Shown here: positions 9,401 through 16,072 of the stretch, piece after piece
Position numbering within the stretch: position 1 is the first letter of the stretch
Layout: every line of letters begins with the position of its first letter
Source: Chryseobacterium cupriresistens
GTDB lineage: Bacteria > Bacteroidota > Bacteroidia > Flavobacteriales > Weeksellaceae
Length of the DNA stretch: 64,000 nt
NCBI RefSeq assembly: GCF_046614675.1
Contig: NZ_JBKKJT010000011.1
Span: 62,001 to 126,000 of the forward strand
Reading direction: 5' to 3'
The notes under the pieces: model-generated
Seen by the model: only the letters and a program-made list of their open reading frames with translations
What the model was told of the DNA's origin: nothing
Database searches by the model: none
Position numbers and translations under genes: made by a program

Positions 9401-10175
9401 TAGACCCGGAGATGGCGGCGGCGGAGATGTCGCTGCATTACTGGCGAGAGCAGGAAGCCTGGGAGGAACATGGAGTAATACAGGCTTTGGCTTTATGGAT
9501 GGTGATGGTACTCTTTTGGGGTATGATGGAAGTTATAAAAGCTTAAATGCTAATTTTAATGAAGGCGGAATTGGTGATCCAATCAATTATCTTGAAGAGG
9601 TTTTTGTTACAGGAAAAAAAGGTGGAGGTTTTGGAGAAGACTCTTACAATGGACTGCTGATGTACAGCAAATTTACAGGGGTTCTGGGTAGATTTACGTA
9701 TAATCAGAATAGCTCTATATTAGCTGATGCTGTAGAAAATACCAAAGTAGGCCAATCAGTATCTGCGGCTGAAAATTTCATGTTTCTGGAGCTGCCAGCG
9801 TCACTTGCCGGAGGGGAACTCTTAGCTGCGGGTTGGCGAGCAGCCGGAGCTGGAAGATATTTAGGAAGAGCATATAATTATGTTACTAAAGGAGGTCCAA
9901 CTTTTGCTGAATATAGGGCTGCTTATTGGGCTAAAAATGCAAAACCTGTTTTACAAGCTTTGGAAAATCCCGAAACAGGACAAGTTTGGAAACAATCAAT
10001 GGAACTTCATCATAGATTTATTCCTCAGAGAGCTAAGTGGGCTCCTAATTGGCTTCTAAACAATCGTATTAACCTACAGCCTGTTAGTAGTTTAGAACAT
10101 GCTTTAGCAGACCCCTATAGAGCTCGATTTGCACCAAAATGGGTAAAAGAAATGTATAATTTAACTTGGAAATAA
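6471..10175 (+). CDS. Full-length DUF6443/RHS toxin with Sec signal and LHH-type HNH nuclease tip
   Basis: 1234 aa. The signal peptide ends near GFSYAQ. The N-terminal part (QTENYIYEK ... QYFDGLGRARQ) has the DUF6443 pattern found at the start of Bacteroidota RHS proteins. Many YD repeats follow (YDQFGRAAF, YAYDALGRLKDA). The RHS-associated core (DHLGNARVTF ... YNGKELQETGLFDYGWRQYMPDLGRW) spans about residues 840-960. After SGRQMYSQFLG the sequence becomes a variable tip. Its last 60 residues contain MELHHRFIPQR and NLQPVSSLEHA, fitting the LHH-type HNH/Endo VII toxin nucleases, so DNA cleavage in the target cell is expected. There is no PAAR or T6SS marker; export is by Sec. The tip gene end is AT-rich relative to the core. 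The next gene starts 2 bp after the stop and is the probable immunity gene. Confidence 0.87.
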   Translation: MKKILLLLNLLVVGFSYAQTNFTQTENYIYEKNCLTEDCSKKTESVQYFDGLGRARQNIAVKATPSGKDIAVPVEYDAYGRQVKSYLPVPQSGTQNGALYANPLSNAASLYGSEKIYAEKVLEPSPLGRLQQQKNIGNEWNTKPVQFGYDTNKVSEVYLHLISTTWEDGVTKNVLSLSPTETYAPGQLYKSTVKNEDEIETVEFKNKKGQTILVRKMLSASEQVDTYYVYNIFGQLVFVLPPSTLHKPITDDLLNDLCYQYRYDTWGRLVEKKIPGKGWEYMVYDNQNRLVASQDANLKEKGQWMYTKYDQFGRAAFTGIATGGDRKTEQGLVDGITNNNVKMTSTVVFNRQGMDVFYDPATSYPHASKWVTLLSVNYYDTYPSYSFNPAFPSSIMGKVPLSDNSAANAVSTKGLPVMSLVKNIEDDNWTKNYIYYDQKGRTVGSYSINHLGGYTKTESLLDFAGVTKQSKAYHKRLAADPEKVITQTFTYDHQNRLLVHKHQVDTNPEEILVQNEYNELSQVKNRKLGGTNPAQPLQNIEYTYNIRGWLTKINDPSNLNGKLFGYAMKYTNPVNPNVAPGKFSGMITEVDWKNASEDVLKRYNYAYDALGRLKDAVYSEPNATVPFNNNYNEYVTYDLNGNIKTLKRNAFPASGGTTSAQVDDLIYNYTGNRLTKVTENALNDTGYEGGNNIISYDLNGNMKDMLDKGIQSVQYNFLNLSNAYSVQQSNGFEQIMNSTMSYLYRADGTKLRKTYSSAPPRGTVTTRITDYLDGFQYSYTEGGGICLECRTESAYEQQAYKNASFILPGTLTPQWKLDFVSTAAGYYSFTENRYIYQYRDHLGNARVTFAKSSAGVPEIIDTNNYYPFGLNHISASFSTSGFGSFYSYKYNGKELQETGLFDYGWRQYMPDLGRWNGIDQLAESYLSTSPYAYVANNPVSQFDVDGRWFNADGSIDTSGRTPGFTSGRQMYSQFLGYRPGDGGGGDVAALLARAGSLGGTWSNTGFGFMDGDGTLLGYDGSYKSLNANFNEGGIGDPINYLEEVFVTGKKGGGFGEDSYNGLLMYSKFTGVLGRFTYNQNSSILADAVENTKVGQSVSAAENFMFLELPASLAGGELLAAGWRAAGAGRYLGRAYNYVTKGGPTFAEYRAAYWAKNAKPVLQALENPETGQVWKQSMELHHRFIPQRAKWAPNWLLNNRINLQPVSSLEHALADPYRARFAPKWVKEMYNLTWK

Positions 10176-10177
10176 TT

Positions 10178-10819
10178 ATGTTTAGAATGTTTAAAAAACA
10201 AAAAATACAACAGTTTACAGATAAAGAAATAACTTTCTTTAAGGAGATTATTAAGCGTTTACCTACCCGTTACCATTATATTCTAAATCAGTTGAATAAA
10301 GATTTTTTAATAAGTTTTAAACCAAATGATTTAAATTTTAAAGATTGGTATAGTGTTCAATTAAATGCAAAATTAGAAAAAGAATTTAGTAAACCGAATT
10401 TAGGGTACTTTCAATTACAGAACATTTTTATATACAATAAAAAAAGCAAAGTAAAAGAAAAAATTAATATTTCGTTTCTTGAGGGAATGTTTATTGGTTT
10501 TTTTATTCAAGATATAAATTTTGATAATTACATTTTAAACCAATATGATACCTCCGCTTTAAAAGAAAAACATTTTAAAAATGAAAAAGATATGGAAGAT
10601 CTTTTAAGAATAATTAAAGATGTTAATAAGGATAAGTTAGCTGGGCTAGACATAGAGGACACATTTAAAATAGAGGTTCCTGAAGGAATTTTTTACACTA
10701 TTAAAAGTTTAGGAGAGGGAAATTATTTAGCTGTTGATAACCAAGGTATAGTTTATGAACTATTGCATGATCCGTACAGCGTAAAGAAAAAAGCGACTAG
10801 TATAAATGATTTACTATAG
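10178..10819 (+). CDS. Probable cytosolic immunity protein for the nuclease tip
   Basis: 213 aa, starting at ATG 10178, 2 bp after the RHS stop. A TTG at 10166 would give a longer frame but overlaps the RHS gene and lacks support. There is no signal peptide or membrane segment, so the product should be cytosolic, where a nuclease must be neutralised. The C-terminal part (GEGNYLAVDNQGIVYELLHDP) resembles the end of SMI1/KNR4 (SUKH) immunity proteins, but the N-terminus is not clearly of that family. The gene is very AT-rich, as is usual for immunity genes. Function is inferred from position. Confidence 0.6.
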   Translation: MFRMFKKQKIQQFTDKEITFFKEIIKRLPTRYHYILNQLNKDFLISFKPNDLNFKDWYSVQLNAKLEKEFSKPNLGYFQLQNIFIYNKKSKVKEKINISFLEGMFIGFFIQDINFDNYILNQYDTSALKEKHFKNEKDMEDLLRIIKDVNKDKLAGLDIEDTFKIEVPEGIFYTIKSLGEGNYLAVDNQGIVYELLHDPYSVKKKATSINDLL

Positions 10820-10843
10820 ATAGCTCAGCAAATCTTGATAAAG

Positions 10844-10903
10844 GGTAATTTTCCAAACGTGTTGATAATAAATTAGAGTGTTGAAAATCAATACTCTAAT
10901 TTT
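10844..10903 (+). repeat. Cassette-separating repeat A with terminator-like hairpin
   Basis: First full copy of a block GGTAAT-(T/G)TTCCAAACGTGTTG..A-TAAATTAGAGT. The inverted repeat at 10872-10900 has 13-bp arms (ATTAGAGTGTTGA / TCAATACTCTAAT, one G-T pair), followed by TTTT. RHS core homology begins immediately after it. Other full copies lie at 12621, 14325 and 15803. Confidence 0.85.
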
Positions 10904-10904
10904 A

Positions 10905-11933
10905 AAATACAACGGCAAAGAGCTTCAGGAAACAGGATTATTTGATTACGGCTGGAGACAGTATCTGCCTGATCTTGGAAGATGGAACGGAATAGACCAG
11001 CTTGCCGAAAGCTATCTCTCTACCAGTCCCTATGCATATGTAGCCAATAATCCAATTTCTAATACAGACCCTGATGGAAGATGGATTAATGAAGATGGTA
11101 CTATTGATACTTCAGGAAGAACGCCCGGGTTTACCAGCGGAAGGCAGATGTACAGCCAGTTTCTGGGGCAATATCCCGGACAAGGAGGCGGTGGAGGTGA
11201 TGGATATAATTTTACTGGAAAGGATGCAGTCACCATGTTCAGCTATTTCAGAGATGGAGTAACAATGTCAGGGCTTAGCTTTGACAATAATGGAGCTATA
11301 GGTTGGATAGGAAAACCTACTTTAACGGCTTATAGTGGAACAGATATATATGGAGAAATTGATCTTGGCAAAGGATATAGCGCTAAATTTAAGGACATTC
11401 CATTAGATGCCTATAAAAACTGGGCAGATTGGGGAGCAAGTACTGCTGGAGGAGGATTTAAATATCTTGCTGATCGAAGAACAGCCCTTTATAATAGCGG
11501 ATATTGGATTGATAATCTTGGACAAATGAGAAGTACAGCATATGCTGGAAGAGCCAGAGGATCTTTAATAGGACTAAGAGGCGATTATGTAAGACATACT
11601 GAAATGCTTGGAAAATATGCCAAAAGAGCAGGTTATGTAGGGTATGGAATCAGTGCCGCACAAATAGGATATGGGATGTATAAAGATGATTGGAAGTTTG
11701 GAGTTAGGGCTCAGATAGCAACAGCGAATGTGGCTGGAGGAATGGCTGGAGCAGCCGCAGGAGCTTGGGCGTTAGGTAAAGTTGGTGGATTCATAGGAAC
11801 CCTTGTTGGGCCTGAGGGAACAATTATTGGTGCTGCAGTTGGTGGTATTGTAGGTGGCATTGTAGGAGGAGTTTGGGGTGGTGATATTGCAGAAGGTTGG
11901 GCAAGTAATGTGTTGAATAAAGCTGATTATTAA
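10905..11933 (+). CDS. Orphan RHS tip cassette 1: RHS core fragment fused to a glycine-rich, membrane-active-looking tip
   Basis: About 342 codons. The frame enters directly at KYNGKELQETGLFDYGWRQ, the middle of the RHS-associated core, and matches the full-length gene through SGRQMYSQFLG before diverging. The only upstream start (GTG at 10878) lies inside the repeat hairpin, and there is no signal peptide, so the unit looks silent until recombined. The tip ends in a long Gly/Ala-rich hydrophobic segment (AAAGAWALGKVGGFIGTLVG, then GAAVGGIVGGIVGG) resembling glycine-zipper or pore-forming tips. No catalytic motif was recognised. The gene 12 bp downstream encodes a membrane protein, probably the immunity partner. 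Confidence 0.75.
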   Translation, partial: KYNGKELQETGLFDYGWRQYLPDLGRWNGIDQLAESYLSTSPYAYVANNPISNTDPDGRWINEDGTIDTSGRTPGFTSGRQMYSQFLGQYPGQGGGGGDGYNFTGKDAVTMFSYFRDGVTMSGLSFDNNGAIGWIGKPTLTAYSGTDIYGEIDLGKGYSAKFKDIPLDAYKNWADWGASTAGGGFKYLADRRTALYNSGYWIDNLGQMRSTAYAGRARGSLIGLRGDYVRHTEMLGKYAKRAGYVGYGISAAQIGYGMYKDDWKFGVRAQIATANVAGGMAGAAAGAWALGKVGGFIGTLVGPEGTIIGAAVGGIVGGIVGGVWGGDIAEGWASNVLNKADY

Positions 11934-11945
11934 ATATAATAAATA

Positions 11946-12482
11946 ATGAATACAATTGAAATAAAAAGCAGTAAAACAAAATTAATATTATTAGTATCAG
12001 GCTCACTGATATTTATGATATTAGGAATCTTTTTAGCCGTTAGTCCTCACAAATTTGCTTCTTTTATATTTAGAAGTGTAACATTCATACGTATGGTAGG
12101 AATTGTAGCAATATTGTTCTTTGGATTATGCTTGATAATTTTAATAAAAAGCTTGCTCACAAAGAAATTTAATCTAATAATAAACGAAAAAGGAATTATT
12201 GATAATTCTAGCTATGTGAGTGTAGGTGCAATTTTTTGGAGTGATATTAACTCAATAAAAAAAATTGATGTTATGTCAACAAAATTTTTACTTATTAATG
12301 TAAAAGACCCCAATAAATACTTAAATAAAGAAAGTGGTATAAAGAGAAAAATATTAGAGAGAACATATAAAACATATGGTACGCCTATTTCGATTTCTTC
12401 CAATACACTATCTTATAATTTTGATGAGCTCGAAAAAGCAATTTCCAAATATTATAATGAATATAAGAGTGCTCCGAAGTAA
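11946..12482 (+). CDS. STM3941-family membrane protein, probable immunity protein of cassette 1
   Basis: 178 aa starting 12 bp after cassette 1. Two hydrophobic helices lie near the N-terminus (about 12-30 and 45-68), followed by a soluble domain with FNLIINEKGIIDNSS and a W-x-DI motif. This is the pattern I know as STM3941 family, a group often found beside polymorphic toxins. The location in the inner membrane suits protection against a membrane-acting tip. The immunity role is inferred from position; the family name is from memory. Confidence 0.65.
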   Translation: MNTIEIKSSKTKLILLVSGSLIFMILGIFLAVSPHKFASFIFRSVTFIRMVGIVAILFFGLCLIILIKSLLTKKFNLIINEKGIIDNSSYVSVGAIFWSDINSIKKIDVMSTKFLLINVKDPNKYLNKESGIKRKILERTYKTYGTPISISSNTLSYNFDELEKAISKYYNEYKSAPK

Positions 12483-12532
12483 AAATAAAATAGTAGAAAT
12501 ACATGGAAAAAACTTGGAACTATATTCACTAC

Positions 12533-12554
12533 TTTATTTATTTATTTATTTATT
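12533..12554. repeat. TTTA tetranucleotide tract
   Basis: About 5.5 tandem TTTA units in the AT-rich gap after the cassette 1 immunity gene. No coding frame here is convincing. Confidence 0.7.
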
Positions 12555-12620
12555 CGAAGTTAAAGCTTCCCAAATAATAACTTATCCTATTACACTAATT
12601 TTTGATTTGATTTATAAAGT

Positions 12621-12681
12621 GGTAATGTTCCAAACGTGTTGGTAATAAATTAGAGTATTGATTTTCAATGCTCTAATTTTA
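12621..12681 (+). repeat. Cassette-separating repeat B with terminator-like hairpin
   Basis: Second full copy of the repeat. The hairpin at 12649-12677 has arms ATTAGAGTATTGA and CAATGCTCTAAT around a TTT loop, followed by a T run. It sits about 140 bases after the cassette 1 immunity gene. Confidence 0.85.
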
Positions 12682-12693
12682 AAAATAAGAATG

Positions 12694-12800
12694 AAAATCT
12701 CAATTTAAATGATATTTCGGACAGCCAGAACAGAAGAAAAGAGAAAATAGGCTGTTTAAAATATTGAAGATCATATCAGGTGTTTCAGATGTGTTGGTGA
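12694..12800 (+). repeat. Second cassette-junction repeat, copy 1
   Basis: It runs from AAAATCTCAATTTAAA through GAGAAAATAGGCTGT and AAAATATTGAAGATCA to GGTGTTTCAGATGTGTTGG. A closely similar copy lies at 15874-15980, and a piece of its start recurs near 16273. It ends exactly where RHS core homology begins (12801), so it marks a cassette boundary. Confidence 0.7.
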
Positions 12801-13931
12801 AAAGACTACCTTGGAAATACCAGAGTAAGTTTTGCCAAAAGCAGCGCAGGCGTTCCTGAAATTATCGATACCAACAATTATTATCCCTTTGGACTGAACC
12901 ATATCTCAGCATCGTTCAGTACTTCAGGTTTCGGAAGCTTTTACAGTTATAAATACAACGGCAAAGAGCTTCAGGAAACAGGATTGTTTGATTATGGCTG
13001 GAGACAATATATGCCGGATTTGGGAAGATGGAACGGAATAGACCAGCTTGCCGAAAGCTATCTCTCTACCAGTCCCTATGCATATGTAGCCAATAATCCA
13101 ATTTCTAATACAGACCCTGATGGAAGATGGATTAATGAAGACGGAACTATCGATACTTCAGGAAGAACGCCCGGGTTTACCAGCGGTAGACAGATGTACC
13201 AGCAGTTTCTGGGACGAAATTCTTGGGATGGTGGTGGAAACGGAAACTATACGCCATTTGGACAGACACAAGCGTATGCAGATCTGATGGATGCATTTTA
13301 TAATGGAGGAACAGCAGGTGTTAGCAATAAGGATGGAGTCTTAAGATGGTGGACAGATTATGAAGATCCTGATCCTACTGTAACAGGAATAGGTGCTTTT
13401 GGTATGCTTAAATTAAAGGCATCCTATGAGTATGACTCTAATATGCATAAAATTTCCCAAGACATAAGAAAGTACTCTGCATATGGCTTTACGTTAAGCA
13501 AAATGCTTCAGGCAGGATATGAACATGCATCTTTATATGGAAAACCTCCTGCGTATACAACAACATCTTTATACTATGAGCAAAAGATATTTGGGAAAAA
13601 AATTCTCTCTGTAAAACTGCCATTTAGACAAATGAATGCAGATAAAGCTTTGAAATATGCAAAGTTTGCAAAAGGTGCGGCTATAGGCTTAGGCGCTGTA
13701 AGTGCCGGATTAGGAATATATGATATGGTTCAGAATGGGGTAACAACATCTAATACACTTGATACAACAATGTCAGTATTAGCTGCCACTCCAACGGGAG
13801 TGACACAAGGAATAGCAACGGCTTATTTTACGTTAAACTTTATAAGTACACTTACAACAGGAAAAGATATAGGGCAGCATCTTGACGCTAATGGATATAA
13901 CTTAGGAGAATATTTAAATAATTTAAAATGA
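12801..13931 (+). CDS. Orphan RHS tip cassette 2: core fragment with hydrophobic tip
   Basis: 377 codons in one frame opening right after a TGA at 12798. The homologous block starts earlier in the core than cassette 1 (LGNTRVSFAKSSAGVPEI) and follows the full-length protein through SGRQMYQQFLG. No ATG or GTG precedes the core; the first possible start is TTG at 12984, inside it, so the unit has no proper start or signal. The tip shares about 100 residues with cassette 3 (up to MLKL) and then differs. Two hydrophobic stretches near the end (FAKGAAIGLGAVSAGLGIYD, and VTQGIATAYFTLNFI) suggest membrane insertion. No catalytic motif was recognised. Its stop overlaps the next gene by 4 bp (ATGA). 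Confidence 0.75.
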   Translation, partial: KDYLGNTRVSFAKSSAGVPEIIDTNNYYPFGLNHISASFSTSGFGSFYSYKYNGKELQETGLFDYGWRQYMPDLGRWNGIDQLAESYLSTSPYAYVANNPISNTDPDGRWINEDGTIDTSGRTPGFTSGRQMYQQFLGRNSWDGGGNGNYTPFGQTQAYADLMDAFYNGGTAGVSNKDGVLRWWTDYEDPDPTVTGIGAFGMLKLKASYEYDSNMHKISQDIRKYSAYGFTLSKMLQAGYEHASLYGKPPAYTTTSLYYEQKIFGKKILSVKLPFRQMNADKALKYAKFAKGAAIGLGAVSAGLGIYDMVQNGVTTSNTLDTTMSVLAATPTGVTQGIATAYFTLNFISTLTTGKDIGQHLDANGYNLGEYLNNLK

Positions 13932-14317
13932 TATTAATTGATTACATATATTATCAGCTTACCAATCTTTATCGTTATTTTAATAAAGATGGTATTGAAA
14001 AAGTGTATGGTGTAATAATGACCTGTGCTTTACCTTGTTGGAATTTGATTTTCTTAATTATAATATTGGATACCTATTTCAATACTAACCTGGGGCCATC
14101 TAATAAATATTTATTAATAGTTTATTGTTCACCTATATTTATTTTGATAGGATTGAGGTATTGGAAATATACTTCCTATGAAGAGATTAGAGAGAAGATT
14201 AAGGATTTTAGCAACCCCAAAAGAATAATTGCAGATATTTTATTAATTATTTATATTATTATTTCATTTCCTTTGTTCATTGGATTGGGTTTTTACATAG
14301 GTATAACAAGACATTAA
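13928..14317 (+). CDS. Small integral-membrane protein, probable immunity protein of cassette 2
   Basis: 129 aa, translationally coupled to cassette 2 through an ATGA overlap. Three hydrophobic helices are visible (about 28-48, 60-78 and 101-123), with no signal-cleavage site, so it should be an inner-membrane protein. No family was recognised. Position and membrane location match an immunity role against a membrane-acting tip, as for colicin immunity proteins (inference). The gene is strongly AT-rich. Confidence 0.6.
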   Translation: MILIDYIYYQLTNLYRYFNKDGIEKVYGVIMTCALPCWNLIFLIIILDTYFNTNLGPSNKYLLIVYCSPIFILIGLRYWKYTSYEEIREKIKDFSNPKRIIADILLIIYIIISFPLFIGLGFYIGITRH

Positions 14318-14324
14318 ATGATTC

Positions 14325-14385
14325 GGTAATGTTTCAGACATATTGGTGATAAATTAGAGTGTTGATTTTCAATACTCTAATTTTA
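14325..14385 (+). repeat. Cassette-separating repeat C with terminator-like hairpin
   Basis: Third full copy, only 7 bp after the cassette 2 immunity stop. The hairpin at 14353-14381 has arms ATTAGAGTGTTGA and CAATACTCTAAT, then TTTT. The close spacing supports a terminator role for the cassette mRNA. Confidence 0.85.
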
Positions 14386-14416
14386 AAAATATGAATAGGA
14401 ATTTCCCAGTCATTTT

Positions 14417-15292
14417 GTGTATGTGGCCAATAATCCAATTTCTAATACAGATCCTGACGGAAGATGGATTAATGAAGACGGAACTATCGATACTTCAGGA
14501 AGAACGCCCGGGTTTACCAGCGGTAGACAGATGTACCAGCAGTTTCTGGGACGAAATTCTTGGGATGGTGGTGGAAACGGAAACTATACGCCATTTGGAC
14601 AGACACAAGCGTATGCAGATCTGATGGATGCATTTTATAATGGAGGAACCGGAGAATTGGTTAATCAGAATGGTACTTTGAAATGGTGGACAGATTATGA
14701 GGATTCTGACCCAAATGTCACTGGAGTGGGACAATTTAACATGCTGAAATTAAGGCGTGAAAATTTTCCTTCAAATAAAGAAATAACTCCTTGGCAATTA
14801 GGTGTAGAGTGGCTTTCAGGAACAGGTCCAAGACATCGAGATTTTACTAATGGAGACTTAATGACAGAAATGTTAAGACAACATAGTCATGTGCAAGCCA
14901 CTAGGGATATTATCCTATCTAAAATGGCTTTAAGTCAAAGTAGTTTAGAGGGGTCAAATTCTTATAAGCTAGGTGGTATAAAAGGAGTTGGGCTTTATCT
15001 TAAAGATTATTCAACGTTATTAACAGGCGGGTTAACAGGGAATTTAGCAGTAACATATTTAGGATCTTATAACTTAGAATACACGGCAGCAGCATATAAT
15101 AAGAGTGTAGTTGTTTCATTTCATGTTGAAAATTCTTCTACAATGCAATCTGCGTCCCGCCCTCCTGTGCTTGGCTATCTTCCAATTTGGCAACAGACAG
15201 CGGGGAAACTTATTAATGAAAAATTTAAAACAGGTTGGGGGTCTAAAACTACTCAATCATTTCACTGGACAGAAGTATTATATCTAAAATGA
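14417..15292 (+). CDS. Orphan RHS tip cassette 3
   Basis: 291 codons. RHS homology begins at VYVANNPISNTDPDG, further into the core than the other cassettes, so only the last part of the shared block is kept. The GTG at 14417 is formed at the junction and is probably not a real start. From 14444 to about 14651 the DNA is nearly identical to cassette 2, which points to recent duplication. The tip then has motifs GTGPRHRDFTNGDLM, YTAAAYNKSVVVSFHVENSS and a final FHWTEVLYLK. I do not recognise the fold; the region looks like a soluble beta-rich domain, not a pore former. The stop overlaps the next gene by 4 bp. Confidence 0.72.
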   Translation: MYVANNPISNTDPDGRWINEDGTIDTSGRTPGFTSGRQMYQQFLGRNSWDGGGNGNYTPFGQTQAYADLMDAFYNGGTGELVNQNGTLKWWTDYEDSDPNVTGVGQFNMLKLRRENFPSNKEITPWQLGVEWLSGTGPRHRDFTNGDLMTEMLRQHSHVQATRDIILSKMALSQSSLEGSNSYKLGGIKGVGLYLKDYSTLLTGGLTGNLAVTYLGSYNLEYTAAAYNKSVVVSFHVENSSTMQSASRPPVLGYLPIWQQTAGKLINEKFKTGWGSKTTQSFHWTEVLYLK

Positions 15293-15729
15293 AAACAAAA
15301 TTGAAATATTTATTAATTACACTATTAACAATTATGTTATATAGTTGTGGTGAAACTAAGCCAAAACAATCAGATTTTATAGGTACTTGGAAGTCATCTG
15401 ATAATGCATATATCAAATTAAATAAAAATGGAACTTGTATTTTGAAAGGGGTCGATTATTATAAAATCAGTAGTTTTCCAAAAAATAAAAATAGAGAATT
15501 AAATGCTGAAGGAACTTGGCAGTTTACAGAAAATGTAGAAAGTGGTATTCTTGATAATATAGACAGTGGAATTACTATGAAATATAATCTACCCGAGGGA
15601 ACAAAAGGGGAAATTTTATTTTATATCTCAGGGCAAGGTTTCAATGGAAATAACCCACCTTGGAATATTTTTATATGGGAAGGTGATCCTGATGAAATGC
15701 TAAAATACGAGTTTGTAAAAAATAATTAA
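15289..15729 (+). CDS. Small lipoprotein, probable periplasmic immunity protein of cassette 3
   Basis: 146 aa overlapping cassette 3 by 4 bp (ATGA). The N-terminus is a lipoprotein signal with lipobox LYSC (Cys about residue 20). The mature part (IGTWKSSDNAYIKLNKNGTC ... GTWQFTE) looks like a lipocalin-like beta barrel or the GTW-repeat fold seen in small secreted Bacteroidota lipoproteins. A lipid-anchored immunity protein implies that the cassette 3 tip acts in the periplasm or on the envelope (inference). Confidence 0.65.
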   Translation: MKTKLKYLLITLLTIMLYSCGETKPKQSDFIGTWKSSDNAYIKLNKNGTCILKGVDYYKISSFPKNKNRELNAEGTWQFTENVESGILDNIDSGITMKYNLPEGTKGEILFYISGQGFNGNNPPWNIFIWEGDPDEMLKYEFVKNN

Positions 15730-15802
15730 ATATATAAGCAAAAAACTGCAAGCTAGTGTTAGCGTTCTCGCTCGTGTTATAAAATAAGCCACTGTGAAAC
15801 AG

Positions 15803-15862
15803 GGTAATGTTCTAAATGCGTTGGTAATAAATTAGAGTATTGGTCTCAATACTCTAATTTTA
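15803..15862 (+). repeat. Cassette-separating repeat D with terminator-like hairpin
   Basis: Fourth full copy, 73 bp after the cassette 3 immunity gene. The hairpin at 15831-15858 has perfect 12-bp arms (ATTAGAGTATTG / CAATACTCTAAT) with loop GTCT, then TTT. Confidence 0.85.
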
Positions 15863-15873
15863 ACAATATTAAT

Positions 15874-15980
15874 AAAATCTCAATTTAAAATGATATTGTA
15901 GATAGCTGGCATAGAGGAAAAGAGAAAATAGGCTGTCTAAAATATTGAAGATCAGATCAGGTGTTTCAGATGTGTTGTTG
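15874..15980 (+). repeat. Second cassette-junction repeat, copy 2
   Basis: Similar along its length to 12694-12800 and again placed between a cassette-separating hairpin repeat and an RHS core fragment. Confidence 0.7.
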
Positions 15981-15986
15981 TTTAAT

Positions 15987-16072
15987 CCGAAAGTTTCTAC
16001 AGCTATAAATACAACGGGAAGGAACTTCAGGAAACACGATTGTTTGATTATGGCTGGCGACAGTATATGCCT
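15987..16072 (+). pseudogene. Remnant of a fourth RHS cassette
   Basis: About 29 codons translate as ESFYSYKYNGKELQET-R-LFDYGWRQYMP, the same core segment as in the full-length protein. Homology stops at 16072, where an inverted-repeat element begins. No tip or immunity gene follows, so this is a dead cassette. Confidence 0.7.

Noticed and set aside
10878..10904. GTG start for orphan cassette 1
   Set aside because: The codon lies inside the hairpin of the separating repeat and the first nine residues come from that repeat, so it is an artefact of an open frame.
12376..12645. 89-aa plus-strand ORF after the STM3941-type gene
   Set aside because: It overlaps the end of the 178-aa protein in another frame and runs through an AT-rich TTTA tract; no sensible protein pattern.
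14391..14624. 77-aa ORF starting with ATG at the cassette 3 junction
   Set aside because: It is in a different frame from the RHS homology (YVANNPISNTDPDG) and is a shadow.
10844..15862. CRISPR array or integron attC sites
   Set aside because: The four repeats are 1.3-1.8 kb apart, not regularly spaced by short spacers, and no cas gene or integrase is present in the window. The hairpin followed by T is better read as a terminator within a shared cassette flank.
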